Source of the DNA: CAYNFT01 sp964396535
GTDB lineage: Bacteria; Chloroflexota; Dehalococcoidia; Dehalococcoidales; UBA2162
NCBI GenBank assembly: GCA_964396535.1
Contig: CAYNFT010000078.1
Coordinates: 1 to 10,028, forward strand
DNA: 10,028 bases
Reading direction: 5' to 3'
Positions within the stretch are counted from its first letter, which is position 1; the number at the start of each line of letters is the position of its first letter. The notes beneath the pieces are model-generated. The model saw only the letters and a list, made by a program, of their open reading frames with translations. It did not search any database and was not told the origin of the DNA. Below, in pieces: positions 1-6,520 of this stretch. The position numbers and the translations under genes are program-made.

Positions 1-40
1 TGCACCTTAACACATATGTTTCTCTTGCTTGTGTGGTTTC

Positions 41-73
41 ACCTCCTTTCGAAAATACCGGACTAACGTCCGG
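41..73 (-). promoter_or_regulatory. Leftward SD-like site with upstream hairpin
   Basis: Read on the minus strand, positions 47-41 give AGGAGGT, a near-perfect ribosome binding site. Just upstream (73-58) is a perfect hairpin with 6-bp arms (CCGGAC/GTCCGG) and a 4-nt loop, followed by TATTTT. This looks like the 5' leader of a minus-strand gene lying off the left edge. No ATG, GTG or TTG sits 5-10 nt after the SD. The nearest candidates are an ATG at 15-13 that stops after two codons and a GTG at 13-11 about 27 nt away, so the start is not resolved. The hairpin could be a weak terminator or attenuator. Confidence 0.35.
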
Positions 74-254
74 CCTTTATCTCTACCCAACTTGAATTAC
101 ATCATCTATAATGAGACTACGGTTAAAATTAGTCCAGCAAGCCTACCAATTCAACCCGAATTGCGGGTTAAATTTAGCACTTCTACTTAACAATGTCAAA
201 CAGGTTAACAGTTTATTGTGAGGATATTTGAAGAAAGGCAGATTACACTGTAGC
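74..254. other. Noncoding AT-rich stretch with a small hairpin
   Basis: I see no supported gene here. The only clear structure is a dyad at 153-169 (AACCCG, 5-nt loop, CGGGTT) followed by AAATTT on the plus strand. It is too T-poor to call a terminator with confidence. A TATAAT at 107-112 has no good -35 at the right distance. Confidence 0.4.
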
Positions 255-283
255 TTGACAACATGCCACGAAAAAACTAAACT
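255..283 (+). promoter_or_regulatory. Putative sigma-70 promoter for the 79-aa gene
   Basis: A perfect -35 (TTGACA, 255-260) is followed after 17 nt by TAAACT (278-283; 4 of 6 consensus). Transcription would begin near 290, giving a leader of about 90 nt before the ATG at 381. Two TATAAT boxes nearer the gene (324-329 and 351-356) lack a recognisable -35. Confidence 0.45.
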
Positions 284-380
284 CAAGTCCTAATACGTGC
301 AATAACCCGAATAACTACAATGGTATAATGGTATCTGATGCTCTATTAATTATAATAGTTAAATAAACAGGAGGTGCTGT

Positions 381-620
381 ATGTCCAACAAAACAATACA
401 AGCTGTTAACACTGAAATGGTAATATTCACCAGCAGTGAATATAATGCAGATGTCCAGGAGTTTCAGGATGCAGTAAATTCATGGCTCAAGAGTCAACCT
501 GACAACGTTGTAATCGAAGATATTATCTATCAACATTGCGGAGTAACTTCTCGTGGCAAGGACATATTTTCTATGGCAATCATCTCTAGGTCTATACCAA
601 GCACTGAGGAAAACCCATAG
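381..620 (+). CDS. Small protein of unknown function (79 aa)
   Basis: The ATG at 381 follows an SD (AGGAGGT, 370-376) after only four bases, and the reading frame is open to TAG at 618-620, so translation is well supported. I do not recognise the family with certainty. The protein is soluble-looking and acidic, with no signal peptide and no membrane segment. Predicted pattern: a beta strand (VIFTS, about residues 14-18), an amphipathic helix (about 24-38, with NSWLKSQ at its end), then a strand (VVIEDIIYQHCG, about 43-54) and a last strand (IFSMAIISRS, about 62-71). This beta-alpha-beta-beta layout, with 'VIEDIIYQ' after a helix, loosely resembles the small Cse60/DUF2758-type proteins, but that is a shape comparison only. 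It appears to be a single-gene unit, with a promoter at 255-283 and a weak terminator overlapping its stop. Confidence 0.7.
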   Translation: MSNKTIQAVNTEMVIFTSSEYNADVQEFQDAVNSWLKSQPDNVVIEDIIYQHCGVTSRGKDIFSMAIISRSIPSTEENP

Positions 621-637
621 GAAAGACGTGCTTTTTT
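599..637 (+). terminator. Possible weak intrinsic terminator
   Basis: AAGCAC (599-604) can pair with GTGCTT (628-633), and a run of six T begins at 632. The stem is only 6 bp with a 23-nt loop and it overlaps the stop codon of the 79-aa gene. The T run is the best evidence. Confidence 0.3.
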
Positions 638-691
638 ATTCGCCTTGCAGGTAATCTTAATAAGTCTGTAGCATCAGTCTATGTTTCAGGG

Positions 692-723
692 ATTGGTGTT
701 GCCACTAATTGGTGTTGCCACTA
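692..723. repeat. Perfect tandem duplication of a 16-bp unit
   Basis: The unit ATTGGTGTTGCCACTA occurs at 692-707 and again immediately at 708-723 with no mismatch. The 8-mer CTGTAGCA flanks the pair at 666-673 and 726-733, each followed within about 10 nt by TCTATG, so a somewhat larger local duplication is possible. Its meaning is unknown. Confidence 0.85.
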
Positions 724-775
724 AACTGTAGCACATATATCTATGAAAATAGAGGGCGTTAACATTTTAAAAGTT

Positions 776-837
776 AGCTGGGGGTGGGAGATGATCGGGT
801 TTGCTAACAGGCGGAAGTACTTTTTCAGCAATCTTCA
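776..837 (+). repeat. 62-bp dispersed repeat, copy A
   Basis: This segment begins AGCTGGGGGTGGGAG and contains GGGTTTGCT and ACTTTTTCAG. It matches the minus strand of 7358-7297 at 53 of 62 positions without gaps (my hand alignment). Flanking sequence is less similar, though CTATGAAAAT at 741-750 resembles the end of the 108-bp element around copy B. Differences fall 5/1/3 on positions 1/2/3 of the open frame, which does not look like protein-coding selection. A diverged MITE-like element or conserved leader RNA is more likely. Confidence 0.8.
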
Positions 838-867
838 AAAGTATCGTATATGTATATAAAAAATAAT

Positions 868-896
868 TTGCAAACCGAAATATTTTGGCGTATAAT
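868..896 (+). promoter_or_regulatory. Putative sigma-70 promoter for the zinc-ribbon gene
   Basis: TTGCAA (868-873) is followed after 17 nt by a consensus TATAAT (891-896). Transcription would start near 903, leaving a leader of about 105 nt before the start codon at 1008. It lies just downstream of repeat copy A. Confidence 0.55.
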
Positions 897-1007
897 TAGA
901 GCAGGGTTTAGGATAGGTTGTCAAATACTCAGTTTTGTTCCATAAATTTCCTCAGGTATTGGATGGCCAAGACTCTAACCAAATATTAGAAGAGAGGAGG
1001 TCATCCA

Positions 1008-1313
1008 TTGAGCTTTGAGGATAAAACGCTCCAATGCGCCGATTGCGGGCAAGAGTTCACTTTCACAGCTGGAGAGCAAGAGTTTTACGCATCTCGTGGC
1101 TTCCAAAATGAGCCGAAGCGTTGTCCCGAATGCCGCCGGGCAAGGAAATCACAGCGTTATGGCGATGGTGGATACGGCTATAGAGCTCCACGGCAAATGT
1201 TCCGCGTAGTATGCGCTCAGTGCGGTGTTGAAACCGAAGTTCCTTTTGAACCTCGTGAAGACCGGCCAGTTTATTGCAGTGATTGCTACAATAAAATCAA
1301 AATGAACAGATAA
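1008..1313 (+). CDS. Double zinc-ribbon protein (zf-trcl plus CxxC-x17-CxxC)
   Basis: The start is TTG, fixed by an SD (AGGAGGT, 995-1001) six bases upstream. No better ATG fits, because both zinc sites would be affected. The 101-aa protein has two four-cysteine modules. The first (C10, C13, C39, C42) has the spacing and the FYASRGF core of the 'probable zinc-ribbon' family (zf-trcl). The second (C69, C72, C90, C93) has exactly 17 residues between its CxxC pairs and the VPFEPREDRPVYC core of the CxxC-x17-CxxC family. A basic and Gly/Tyr-rich linker (RRARKSQR, then GDGGYGY, residues 43-58) joins them. Such proteins are cytosolic and common in Dehalococcoidia and other bacteria. Their role is unknown; nucleic-acid binding is inferred from the basic linker. 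The gene is monocistronic, with its own promoter and terminator. Confidence 0.9.
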   Translation: MSFEDKTLQCADCGQEFTFTAGEQEFYASRGFQNEPKRCPECRRARKSQRYGDGGYGYRAPRQMFRVVCAQCGVETEVPFEPREDRPVYCSDCYNKIKMNR

Positions 1314-1340
1314 CACTACTTTGCACTTAATGACATATAT

Positions 1341-1371
1341 AGGCTGGGTGTACCCAGCCTGTATATTTTTT
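1341..1371 (+). terminator. Strong intrinsic terminator of the zinc-ribbon gene
   Basis: AGGCTGGG (1341-1348), a TGTA loop and CCCAGCCT (1353-1360) form a perfect stem that flanking TATA bases can extend. It is followed by GTATATTTTTTAT. It may also stop the converging tetR-family transcript, though its minus-strand tail is less T-rich. A second hairpin, ATCCGT/ACGGAT (1372-1389), lies between it and the regulator. Confidence 0.85.
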
Positions 1372-1400
1372 ATCCGTCATCCTACGGATTAAATCTACTA

Positions 1401-1994
1401 TTACCTCTTCCCCACCAGTCCATAGAGGAAAAGGTAGTTCAGCTCACGATAAAACTCCACGTCTGGCTCCATATTGGCGAACAAATCAGAGCTAGCGGAT
1501 ACACCCTTGAGCAATATCTCAAGATATAGAAGGAAGGCTTCTTGTGACAGTTCTGTATTCACATAGCCCTCTCTCTTCCCTTCTTCAAGCAAATCAATCG
1601 TCATCTGGTTAACGTCGCGTTTCCACACAGTCTCGACAAACTGCCTCATCTCAGGGTCGTCTTGTAATAGTGTTTGGGCTAATTCCCCAGAAAACTGGGC
1701 TGCTATCTCGGTCTTGTCAAAAACGATTGTTTCTAACTTTTCCGCAAAAGAGCCTTCCCCGTCTATGATTGCCCGGTATGTTTCCAGCATAGTTAGAAAT
1801 TGTGCTTGAACGACTTCGCGCACCAGTTCATCCCTGCTGCCAAAGTGGTTGTATATGGTAACTGGAGAAACGCCAGCCCTGTGGGCGATGTCGTTTATGC
1901 TGACCTTCTTAAACCCGTAGACCTTAAAAAGCTCCAGCGCCGCCCGCTGTATGCTCTCCTTCTTTTGTCCCTTCCGACGTTCAAAACCCTTCAC
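1401..1994 (-). CDS. TetR/AcrR-family transcriptional regulator
   Basis: This 197-aa protein has the canonical TetR N-terminal DNA-binding domain. Helix 1 is about residues 11-26 (SIQRAALELFKVYGF). The helix-turn-helix is about 32-51, SINDIAHRAGVSPVTIYNHF, with the usual GVS turn and TIYNHFGSRDEL ending. The C-terminal two-thirds is the variable ligand-binding and dimerisation part, and its ligand cannot be read from sequence. The start is GTG at 1994, preceded by GGGAG. An in-frame TAG two codons upstream rules out a longer protein. The gene diverges from the ABC exporter operon across a 159-bp spacer containing three dyads that overlap both promoters. Repression of the exporter and of itself, relieved by an exported compound, is the likely arrangement, by analogy with many TetR-exporter pairs. 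Confidence 0.93.
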   Translation of the reverse strand: MKGFERRKGQKKESIQRAALELFKVYGFKKVSINDIAHRAGVSPVTIYNHFGSRDELVREVVQAQFLTMLETYRAIIDGEGSFAEKLETIVFDKTEIAAQFSGELAQTLLQDDPEMRQFVETVWKRDVNQMTIDLLEEGKREGYVNTELSQEAFLLYLEILLKGVSASSDLFANMEPDVEFYRELNYLFLYGLVGKR

Positions 1995-2035
1995 TGACTA
2001 ACTCCCGGCTACATATTATTATATTATTTGAATTA

Positions 2036-2054
2036 TTTATATAAATTATATAAA
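2036..2054. promoter_or_regulatory. Candidate operator dyad over the regulator's -10
   Basis: TTTATATAA (2036-2044), a central A, and TTATATAAA (2046-2054) form a perfect 19-bp palindrome. It covers the -10 box of the leftward promoter (2050-2045). It is AT-only, so chance is a real alternative. Confidence 0.4.
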
Positions 2055-2073
2055 AATGTATTGACAATGTCAA
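2045..2073 (-). promoter_or_regulatory. Consensus promoter for the TetR-family gene
   Basis: On the minus strand TTGACA (2073-2068) is followed after exactly 17 nt by TATAAT (2050-2045), a perfect match to the sigma-70 consensus in both boxes. The start site would be near 2038, about 44 nt before the GTG. It overlaps the rightward promoter by 13 bp. Confidence 0.75.
2061..2073. promoter_or_regulatory. Shared -35 palindrome, candidate TetR-type operator
   Basis: TTGACA-A-TGTCAA is a perfect 13-bp palindrome that supplies the -35 hexamer to both divergent promoters. A dimeric repressor bound here would block both. Because each half is itself a consensus -35, the symmetry may partly reflect promoter function rather than repressor binding. 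Confidence 0.5.
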
Positions 2074-2089
2074 GTGAGAGAGCTAAAAT
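2061..2089 (+). promoter_or_regulatory. Promoter of the ABC exporter operon
   Basis: TTGACA (2061-2066) is followed after 17 nt by TAAAAT (2084-2089; 5 of 6). The start site would be near 2096, about 58 nt before the ATPase start codon. Its -35 box is the left half of a palindrome whose right half is the -35 of the opposing promoter. Confidence 0.75.
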
Positions 2090-2104
2090 ATGTACTGGAC
2101 ATAT
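2088..2104. promoter_or_regulatory. Candidate operator dyad at the exporter start site
   Basis: ATATGT (2088-2093), a 5-nt centre and ACATAT (2099-2104) form a perfect dyad spanning the predicted transcription start of the exporter operon. This is a usual place for a TetR-family operator. Confidence 0.45.
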
Positions 2105-2153
2105 CGAATTAGTTCAAATATTATAGGTGAAGTCAGATTGGGAAAGGAGAAGT

Positions 2154-3020
2154 ATGGCAGGAGACGCAATTATTGCTGAGGAGCTAACCTACTGGTATGG
2201 TGATTTGGTGGCTGTGGACCACATCAGTTTCAGTGTAGCTGAAGGCGAAATCCTGGGGTTTCTTGGCCCCAATGGCGCCGGAAAAACTACTACCGTGAAG
2301 ATACTGACGGGACAGCTCAAACCCAAAACAGGAAAGGCAACACTGCTTGGCATGGACGTTGCCAAGAACGTTGAGGAGGTACAGGGGGATATCGGCGTTT
2401 GCTTTGAGACGACAAATCTCTACGAGAAGATGAGTGCCATAGAAAATCTCAATCTATTCGCCCGACTATTTGATGTTAATGGTTTTAATGCCAATGCTTT
2501 TTTAGAAAAGGTTGGACTGGCAGGTCGAGGCAAAGACCGGGTCGAGACGTATTCCAAGGGCATGAAGCAGCGCCTCATGGTGGCACGTTCGATGGTGAAC
2601 CGTCCCCGGGTCCTGTTCCTCGACGAGCCTACTGCCGGACTCGACCCGACATCTTCAGAAGCAATCAGGGACGTCATCCTTGAGGAGCGTGCGCGAGGGG
2701 CTACCGTCTTTCTCACCACCCATGACATGCACGAGGCTGACAAGCTTTCTGACCGTGTAGCCTTCATGAACCAGGGGAAAATAGTCGCTCTCGATACTCC
2801 ACTGAACCTGAAACAGCATTATGGTAAGCGAGCACTAAAAGCTAAAGTCTCGTCCAAGAGCGGCGAACTTGAGGACCGCGAAATAGTTCTGGATACCCCG
2901 GAGACACCAAAGGCTATTCAACAGCTTTTTACCGAAGAGAACGTGGTTACTGTGCATAGCGAGGAGGCCACGCTGGAGGACATCTTCATCAATATTACCG
3001 GACGAGGACTTATAGAATGA
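2154..3020 (+). CDS. ABC-2 type exporter, ATP-binding protein
   Basis: This 288-aa protein is the cytoplasmic ATPase that powers the two following permeases. Visible motifs: an aromatic A-loop near WYG (14-16), Walker A GPNGAGKT (38-45), signature SKGMKQR (134-140), Walker B LFLDEP (154-159), a D-loop (AGLDP, 161-165) and switch histidine H190. The C-terminal 80 residues are the extra domain usual in DrrA/CcmA-like exporters. The usual Q-loop glutamine is glutamate (FETTNLYEKM, E85). I chose the ATG at 2154 because an SD (AGGAG, 2145-2149) sits four bases upstream. A GTG at 2127 in the same frame would add nine residues without an SD. The stop overlaps the next start (ATGA). The family moves drugs, lipids, peptides or ions; the substrate here is unknown. 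Confidence 0.95.
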   Translation: MAGDAIIAEELTYWYGDLVAVDHISFSVAEGEILGFLGPNGAGKTTTVKILTGQLKPKTGKATLLGMDVAKNVEEVQGDIGVCFETTNLYEKMSAIENLNLFARLFDVNGFNANAFLEKVGLAGRGKDRVETYSKGMKQRLMVARSMVNRPRVLFLDEPTAGLDPTSSEAIRDVILEERARGATVFLTTHDMHEADKLSDRVAFMNQGKIVALDTPLNLKQHYGKRALKAKVSSKSGELEDREIVLDTPETPKAIQQLFTEENVVTVHSEEATLEDIFINITGRGLIE

Positions 3021-4075
3021 ACTGGCGCATTATTAAGGCTCTTGTCTCTAAAGACTTCTCCCTTTATTTCAGAAATCGGTTCTTTGCCATTGTTACTGTG
3101 CTTGGCATAGTCTTCTATCTGGCTATCTACTTCTTTGTGATGCCGAAGTCGATTGACGAAAGCCTGGATATCGGGCTCTATATGCCAATGATGCTCCCGG
3201 CTTTAGAGCAGGTAGAAGGAGAAGGTCTGAAAGTCAGTGTGGTTGAAACTGAAGAGAAACTGAAAGAGGGCGTTATTGACGGTCAATATATAGCTGGTAT
3301 TGCCCTCCCGGCTGATATAATGGAAGCCTTGATATCAGGGCAGAAACCAAAAATTTCTCTATACTTCGCTCCAGATATACCCCAGGAGACCAAGGATGCC
3401 GTTGAATTTATCATCAGAGAGCTGGTTTACCAGCAGACAGGACAACCACTGACTATCGAGGTGTCCGAGGAGATCCTGGGCCCCGACATGATGGGCATGC
3501 AGATACCACCCCGGGACCGGATACGCCCCCTCCTTGCTGTTATGCTGCTTATATTTGAAACCTATGGGCTGGCCAACCTGATCGCCGAGGAAGTTGAGCG
3601 ACGCACTATCCAGGCGCTACTGGTAACACCCGTATCGGTCAAAGGATTTTTTATCTCCAAGGGAATCACCGGGATAAGCCTTGCCTTCGGCCAGGCAGCT
3701 TTGTTCATGGCAATCGTTGGCGGTATGAACCAGCAGCCGTTGATAATCATCGTTACGCTGCTGCTTGGAGCAGTGCTGGTTACCGGAATCGGGTTTATCA
3801 TTGCCTCCCTGAGCAAAGACTTCATGTCAGTGCTCGCCTGGGGCATGGTCGCTCTAATCCCCCTGTTCATTCCATCATTCGGTGTAATGGTCCCCGGCGC
3901 GGTTACAGGCTGGATTAAGTTTATTCCGTCCTATTACCTGATTGATACGGTACATCGGGCGGCAAACTTTGGAGCCGGCTGGGGTGATATCGGGCTTAAC
4001 CTGCTGATACTTCTGGGATGTGACCTGGTCCTGGTCCTGGTTGGTATTATGGCACTACGGAGGAAAACCCAATGA
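3017..4075 (+). CDS. ABC-2 type exporter permease, subunit 1
   Basis: This 352-aa inner-membrane protein overlaps the ATPase stop by four bases (ATGA), so the two are translationally coupled. The layout is that of ABC-2 permeases of the NatB/YhaP type. There is one N-terminal membrane segment (about 22-42), a long outside domain (about 45-168) with little hydrophobicity, then a cluster of about five segments from residue 170 to the end. After the second segment comes the conserved cytoplasmic coupling motif EEVERRTIQALLVTPVS (about 191-207), which contacts the ATPase. The next gene is a diverged relative of the same length and layout, so the transporter is probably a heterodimer of the two permeases with two copies of the ATPase. 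Substrate unknown. Confidence 0.92.
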   Translation: MNWRIIKALVSKDFSLYFRNRFFAIVTVLGIVFYLAIYFFVMPKSIDESLDIGLYMPMMLPALEQVEGEGLKVSVVETEEKLKEGVIDGQYIAGIALPADIMEALISGQKPKISLYFAPDIPQETKDAVEFIIRELVYQQTGQPLTIEVSEEILGPDMMGMQIPPRDRIRPLLAVMLLIFETYGLANLIAEEVERRTIQALLVTPVSVKGFFISKGITGISLAFGQAALFMAIVGGMNQQPLIIIVTLLLGAVLVTGIGFIIASLSKDFMSVLAWGMVALIPLFIPSFGVMVPGAVTGWIKFIPSYYLIDTVHRAANFGAGWGDIGLNLLILLGCDLVLVLVGIMALRRKTQ

Positions 4076-5133
4076 GTCTGAAACGTGTAGCTGTTTTACT
4101 GGGCAAGGAACTCTGGCAAGGCCCCAAAGGCTTCCTTTTTATCTGGGCTATTGTACTCCCGGTTGTCCTCTCACTGGTACTCTCCTTAATATTCGGCACC
4201 CTGTTCAGCGAGAAGCCAAAGCTGGGTATCGTAGATGAAGACAGTTCTCAACTGGTGACAATGTTCAAAGAGCTTGATTCGGTAGTCTACAGGGAATATG
4301 AAACTGACTCCGAAATCAGACAGGCAGTCGAGAGTGGCTCTGTGGACATGGGCTTGGTACTCCCCGATGGTTTCGACAGCGCTGTTATTCAAAGAGAGGA
4401 GATAAAGGTTAAAGCCTACGTCTGGGGGGAAAGTCTGGCAAAGGACCGCACCATCCTGGGGGTAACCATAGCCAATTTGATAAGAGAACTTGCCGGTCAG
4501 GAAGCCCCGGTTGAGATTGAATCTCTCACGCTGGGTGAAGAGGTGAGTATCCCCTGGAACGACCGCCTGCTTCCACTCATTATCCTCATGGCCGTATTTT
4601 TAGGAGGAGTCTTCTTGCCGGCAACCTCGCTAATAAACGAGAAGGAGCAGAAAACTCTCGATGCACTGGTCATAACTCCGACAACTATTGAAGACATTTT
4701 TATAGCTAAGGGGCTGTTTGGCATAATTCTTAGCCTGTTTATTGGTATAGTAATCTTGGTTTTAAACCAGGCTTTCGGCGCTCAACCTTTGCTTCTGGTT
4801 CTATTGCTGGCACTTGGCGCTATAATGGCTGCTGAAATCGGTCTGATATGCGGGGCATTGATAAAGGATATTACGACTCTTTTCGCGGTCTGGAAGAGCG
4901 GAGGGATTCTTCTGTTTGGTCCGGCTATTATCTACATGGTCCCCCAGATTCCTCAATGGATTGGGAGGATATTCCCGACCTACTATCTTCTGCAACCAAT
5001 TATCGATATAAGCCAGCGGGGTGGTAGTTGGTCTGAAATTGCCCTGAATGTTTTCATTCTAATTGGTATAGACGTGGCCCTTATGGTCGTGGTTACGCTG
5101 ATACTGAAGAGAACCAGGCAGTTTGCGGGCTAG
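4072..5133 (+). CDS. ABC-2 type exporter permease, subunit 2
   Basis: This 353-aa membrane protein starts within the stop of the first permease (ATGA overlap). It has one N-terminal membrane segment (about 21-43), an outside domain (about 47-165), and about five segments to the C-terminus. The coupling motif NEKEQKTLDALVITPTT parallels EEVERRTIQALLVTPVS in subunit 1, so the two probably arose by duplication. It ends 28 bp from the end of the converging aldo/keto reductase gene, with no hairpin terminator visible between them. Family members act in export of toxic compounds, peptides or sodium. Nothing in this sequence selects among these. Confidence 0.92.
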   Translation: MSLKRVAVLLGKELWQGPKGFLFIWAIVLPVVLSLVLSLIFGTLFSEKPKLGIVDEDSSQLVTMFKELDSVVYREYETDSEIRQAVESGSVDMGLVLPDGFDSAVIQREEIKVKAYVWGESLAKDRTILGVTIANLIRELAGQEAPVEIESLTLGEEVSIPWNDRLLPLIILMAVFLGGVFLPATSLINEKEQKTLDALVITPTTIEDIFIAKGLFGIILSLFIGIVILVLNQAFGAQPLLLVLLLALGAIMAAEIGLICGALIKDITTLFAVWKSGGILLFGPAIIYMVPQIPQWIGRIFPTYYLLQPIIDISQRGGSWSEIALNVFILIGIDVALMVVVTLILKRTRQFAG

Positions 5134-5161
5134 CTTCCCTACTACTCCCCTTCCCAATCCA

Positions 5162-6319
5162 CTAACTACCTTCCTTCGGCCCGAGCATGGCATGTGCTGC
5201 CCTGAGCCAATCTGGAACGGCGATGCTCTGCGGGCAAACGTCCATACACTCACCGCATTCCATACACTGGTCGGCTCGCTGTTCCTCTTTAAGTATGCCA
5301 GAGTCCTGGTAACGGAACTGCCCCGTCCTGAGGTCATTGTACACTATCGAATCATTGTATATCTGGAAAATTTGGGGGATTTCCACACCAGCTGGACAGG
5401 GCATACAGTATCTACAGTTGGTGCATGGAATAGGAATTAACCCGCGGTAGGCTTCACGAACTTGAGCGATAAGTGCCAGATTATCATCTGTAAGCTTGCC
5501 CGGTCCGGAGCGGTCTGCGATGGCGACGTTTTCCACCACCTGTTCCATTATACTCATACCACTGAGAGCCACCGAGATTTCTGGCTGGTTCCAGACCCAC
5601 AGGAGTGCCCACTCAACCGGATTACGTCTCTCTGAAGCAGTCTCCCACACCTTTGCCACTTGCTCCGGGGGTTTCTGACTGAGTTTTCCCCCTCGCAACG
5701 GCTCCATAACGACAATCGCCAGTTCCTTCCCTGCCGCATATTCCACCCCGCGTCGACCCGCCTGGTAGTCTACATCCATATAGTTATACTGAACCTGGCA
5801 GAGGGTCCAGTTATCGTAAGCATCCACAATCTCCTTGAAGACCTCGTAGTTGTCATGGAACGAGAAGCCAAAATGAGAAAACCTTCCACGGGCCATCTTA
5901 TCCTCAGCCCAGCGAAGTATCCCTAAGTCCCGTACCTTACGCCAGCTTTCACCATTCAAGCCATGCAGCAGGTAGAAGTCGAGCTTCTCCGTCTGCAGAC
6001 GCTCAAGCTGTTCGTTGAAATAGCGGTCAAAGTCTTCAGCCGACTCGACAATGCGGACGGGCAATTTCGTTGCTACCTTCGTTTTCTCACGGTAGCCGTC
6101 CTGAAGTGCCCGGGCAATTATCCGCTCACTCTTTCCCATGTGGTACATATAACCTGAGTCAATATAGTTGACACCGTGGTCTATAGCGTATCGGAGCATC
6201 CTGATAGACTCAGGCTCGTCAACATTAGCCTGGTCGTTGCCAATCAAAGGCAGTCGCATCGCACCAAAGCCGAGCACCGATACTTCCCAGTCTAGCTTTC
6301 CAAACTTACGATATTTCAT
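5162..6319 (-). CDS. Aldo/keto reductase with C-terminal 4Fe-4S domain
   Basis: This 385-aa cytosolic oxidoreductase has an N-terminal TIM barrel of the aldo/keto reductase family. The catalytic tetrad is visible as D54 and Y59 (DSGYMYHMG), K84 (ATKLP) and H118 (LLHG). NAD(P)H-dependent carbonyl reduction is the family's usual chemistry. The C-terminal part (about 290-385) is a ferredoxin-like domain with two cysteine clusters: CTNCRYCMPCP, and CMECGECMDVCP near the end. Together these could bind 4Fe-4S clusters and link the barrel to an electron carrier, as in the Fe-S AKR group common in anaerobes. The substrate is unknown. The start is the ATG at 6319, with GAGGAG six bases upstream; a TTG nine codons earlier lacks an SD. 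The gene follows the HAD gene on the same strand after about 200 bp without a clear promoter, so co-transcription is possible. Confidence 0.94.
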   Translation of the reverse strand: MKYRKFGKLDWEVSVLGFGAMRLPLIGNDQANVDEPESIRMLRYAIDHGVNYIDSGYMYHMGKSERIIARALQDGYREKTKVATKLPVRIVESAEDFDRYFNEQLERLQTEKLDFYLLHGLNGESWRKVRDLGILRWAEDKMARGRFSHFGFSFHDNYEVFKEIVDAYDNWTLCQVQYNYMDVDYQAGRRGVEYAAGKELAIVVMEPLRGGKLSQKPPEQVAKVWETASERRNPVEWALLWVWNQPEISVALSGMSIMEQVVENVAIADRSGPGKLTDDNLALIAQVREAYRGLIPIPCTNCRYCMPCPAGVEIPQIFQIYNDSIVYNDLRTGQFRYQDSGILKEEQRADQCMECGECMDVCPQSIAVPDWLRAAHAMLGPKEGS

Positions 6320-6520
6320 AAATCTCTCCTCTCTTGATGATTCCAACCTACAGTTACTACGCAGAAGCGCAAGTTATAAACAAGTACTCTATCCTGCTTT
6401 TCTCCAAAATAACTCTGCTCGCTATTTTTCTGACTGGTTTTACTTACCTACGCTCCCCATTCCTTTAGTATAATAAGGAAAGTGGGTCAGAGGGACAGAT
6501 TGCTGAACGGGTTCTTTTTA

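Noticed and set aside
41..50. 3' end of a 16S rRNA gene, because ACCTCCTTTC resembles the anti-SD tail
   Set aside because: The bases to the left bear no resemblance to the conserved 16S helix 45 region; a leftward SD explains the motif.
743..859. 38-codon ORF through repeat copy A (SWGWEMIGFANRR core), with a similar peptide in copy B
   Set aside because: No SD, copy B is closed by a TAA directly before the shared part, and the differences between copies fall mainly on first codon positions.
6460..6480. Hairpin TTCCTT/AAGGAA between the HAD and reductase genes as a terminator
   Set aside because: The stem is AT-rich and lacks a T run on the minus strand, so it cannot be called.
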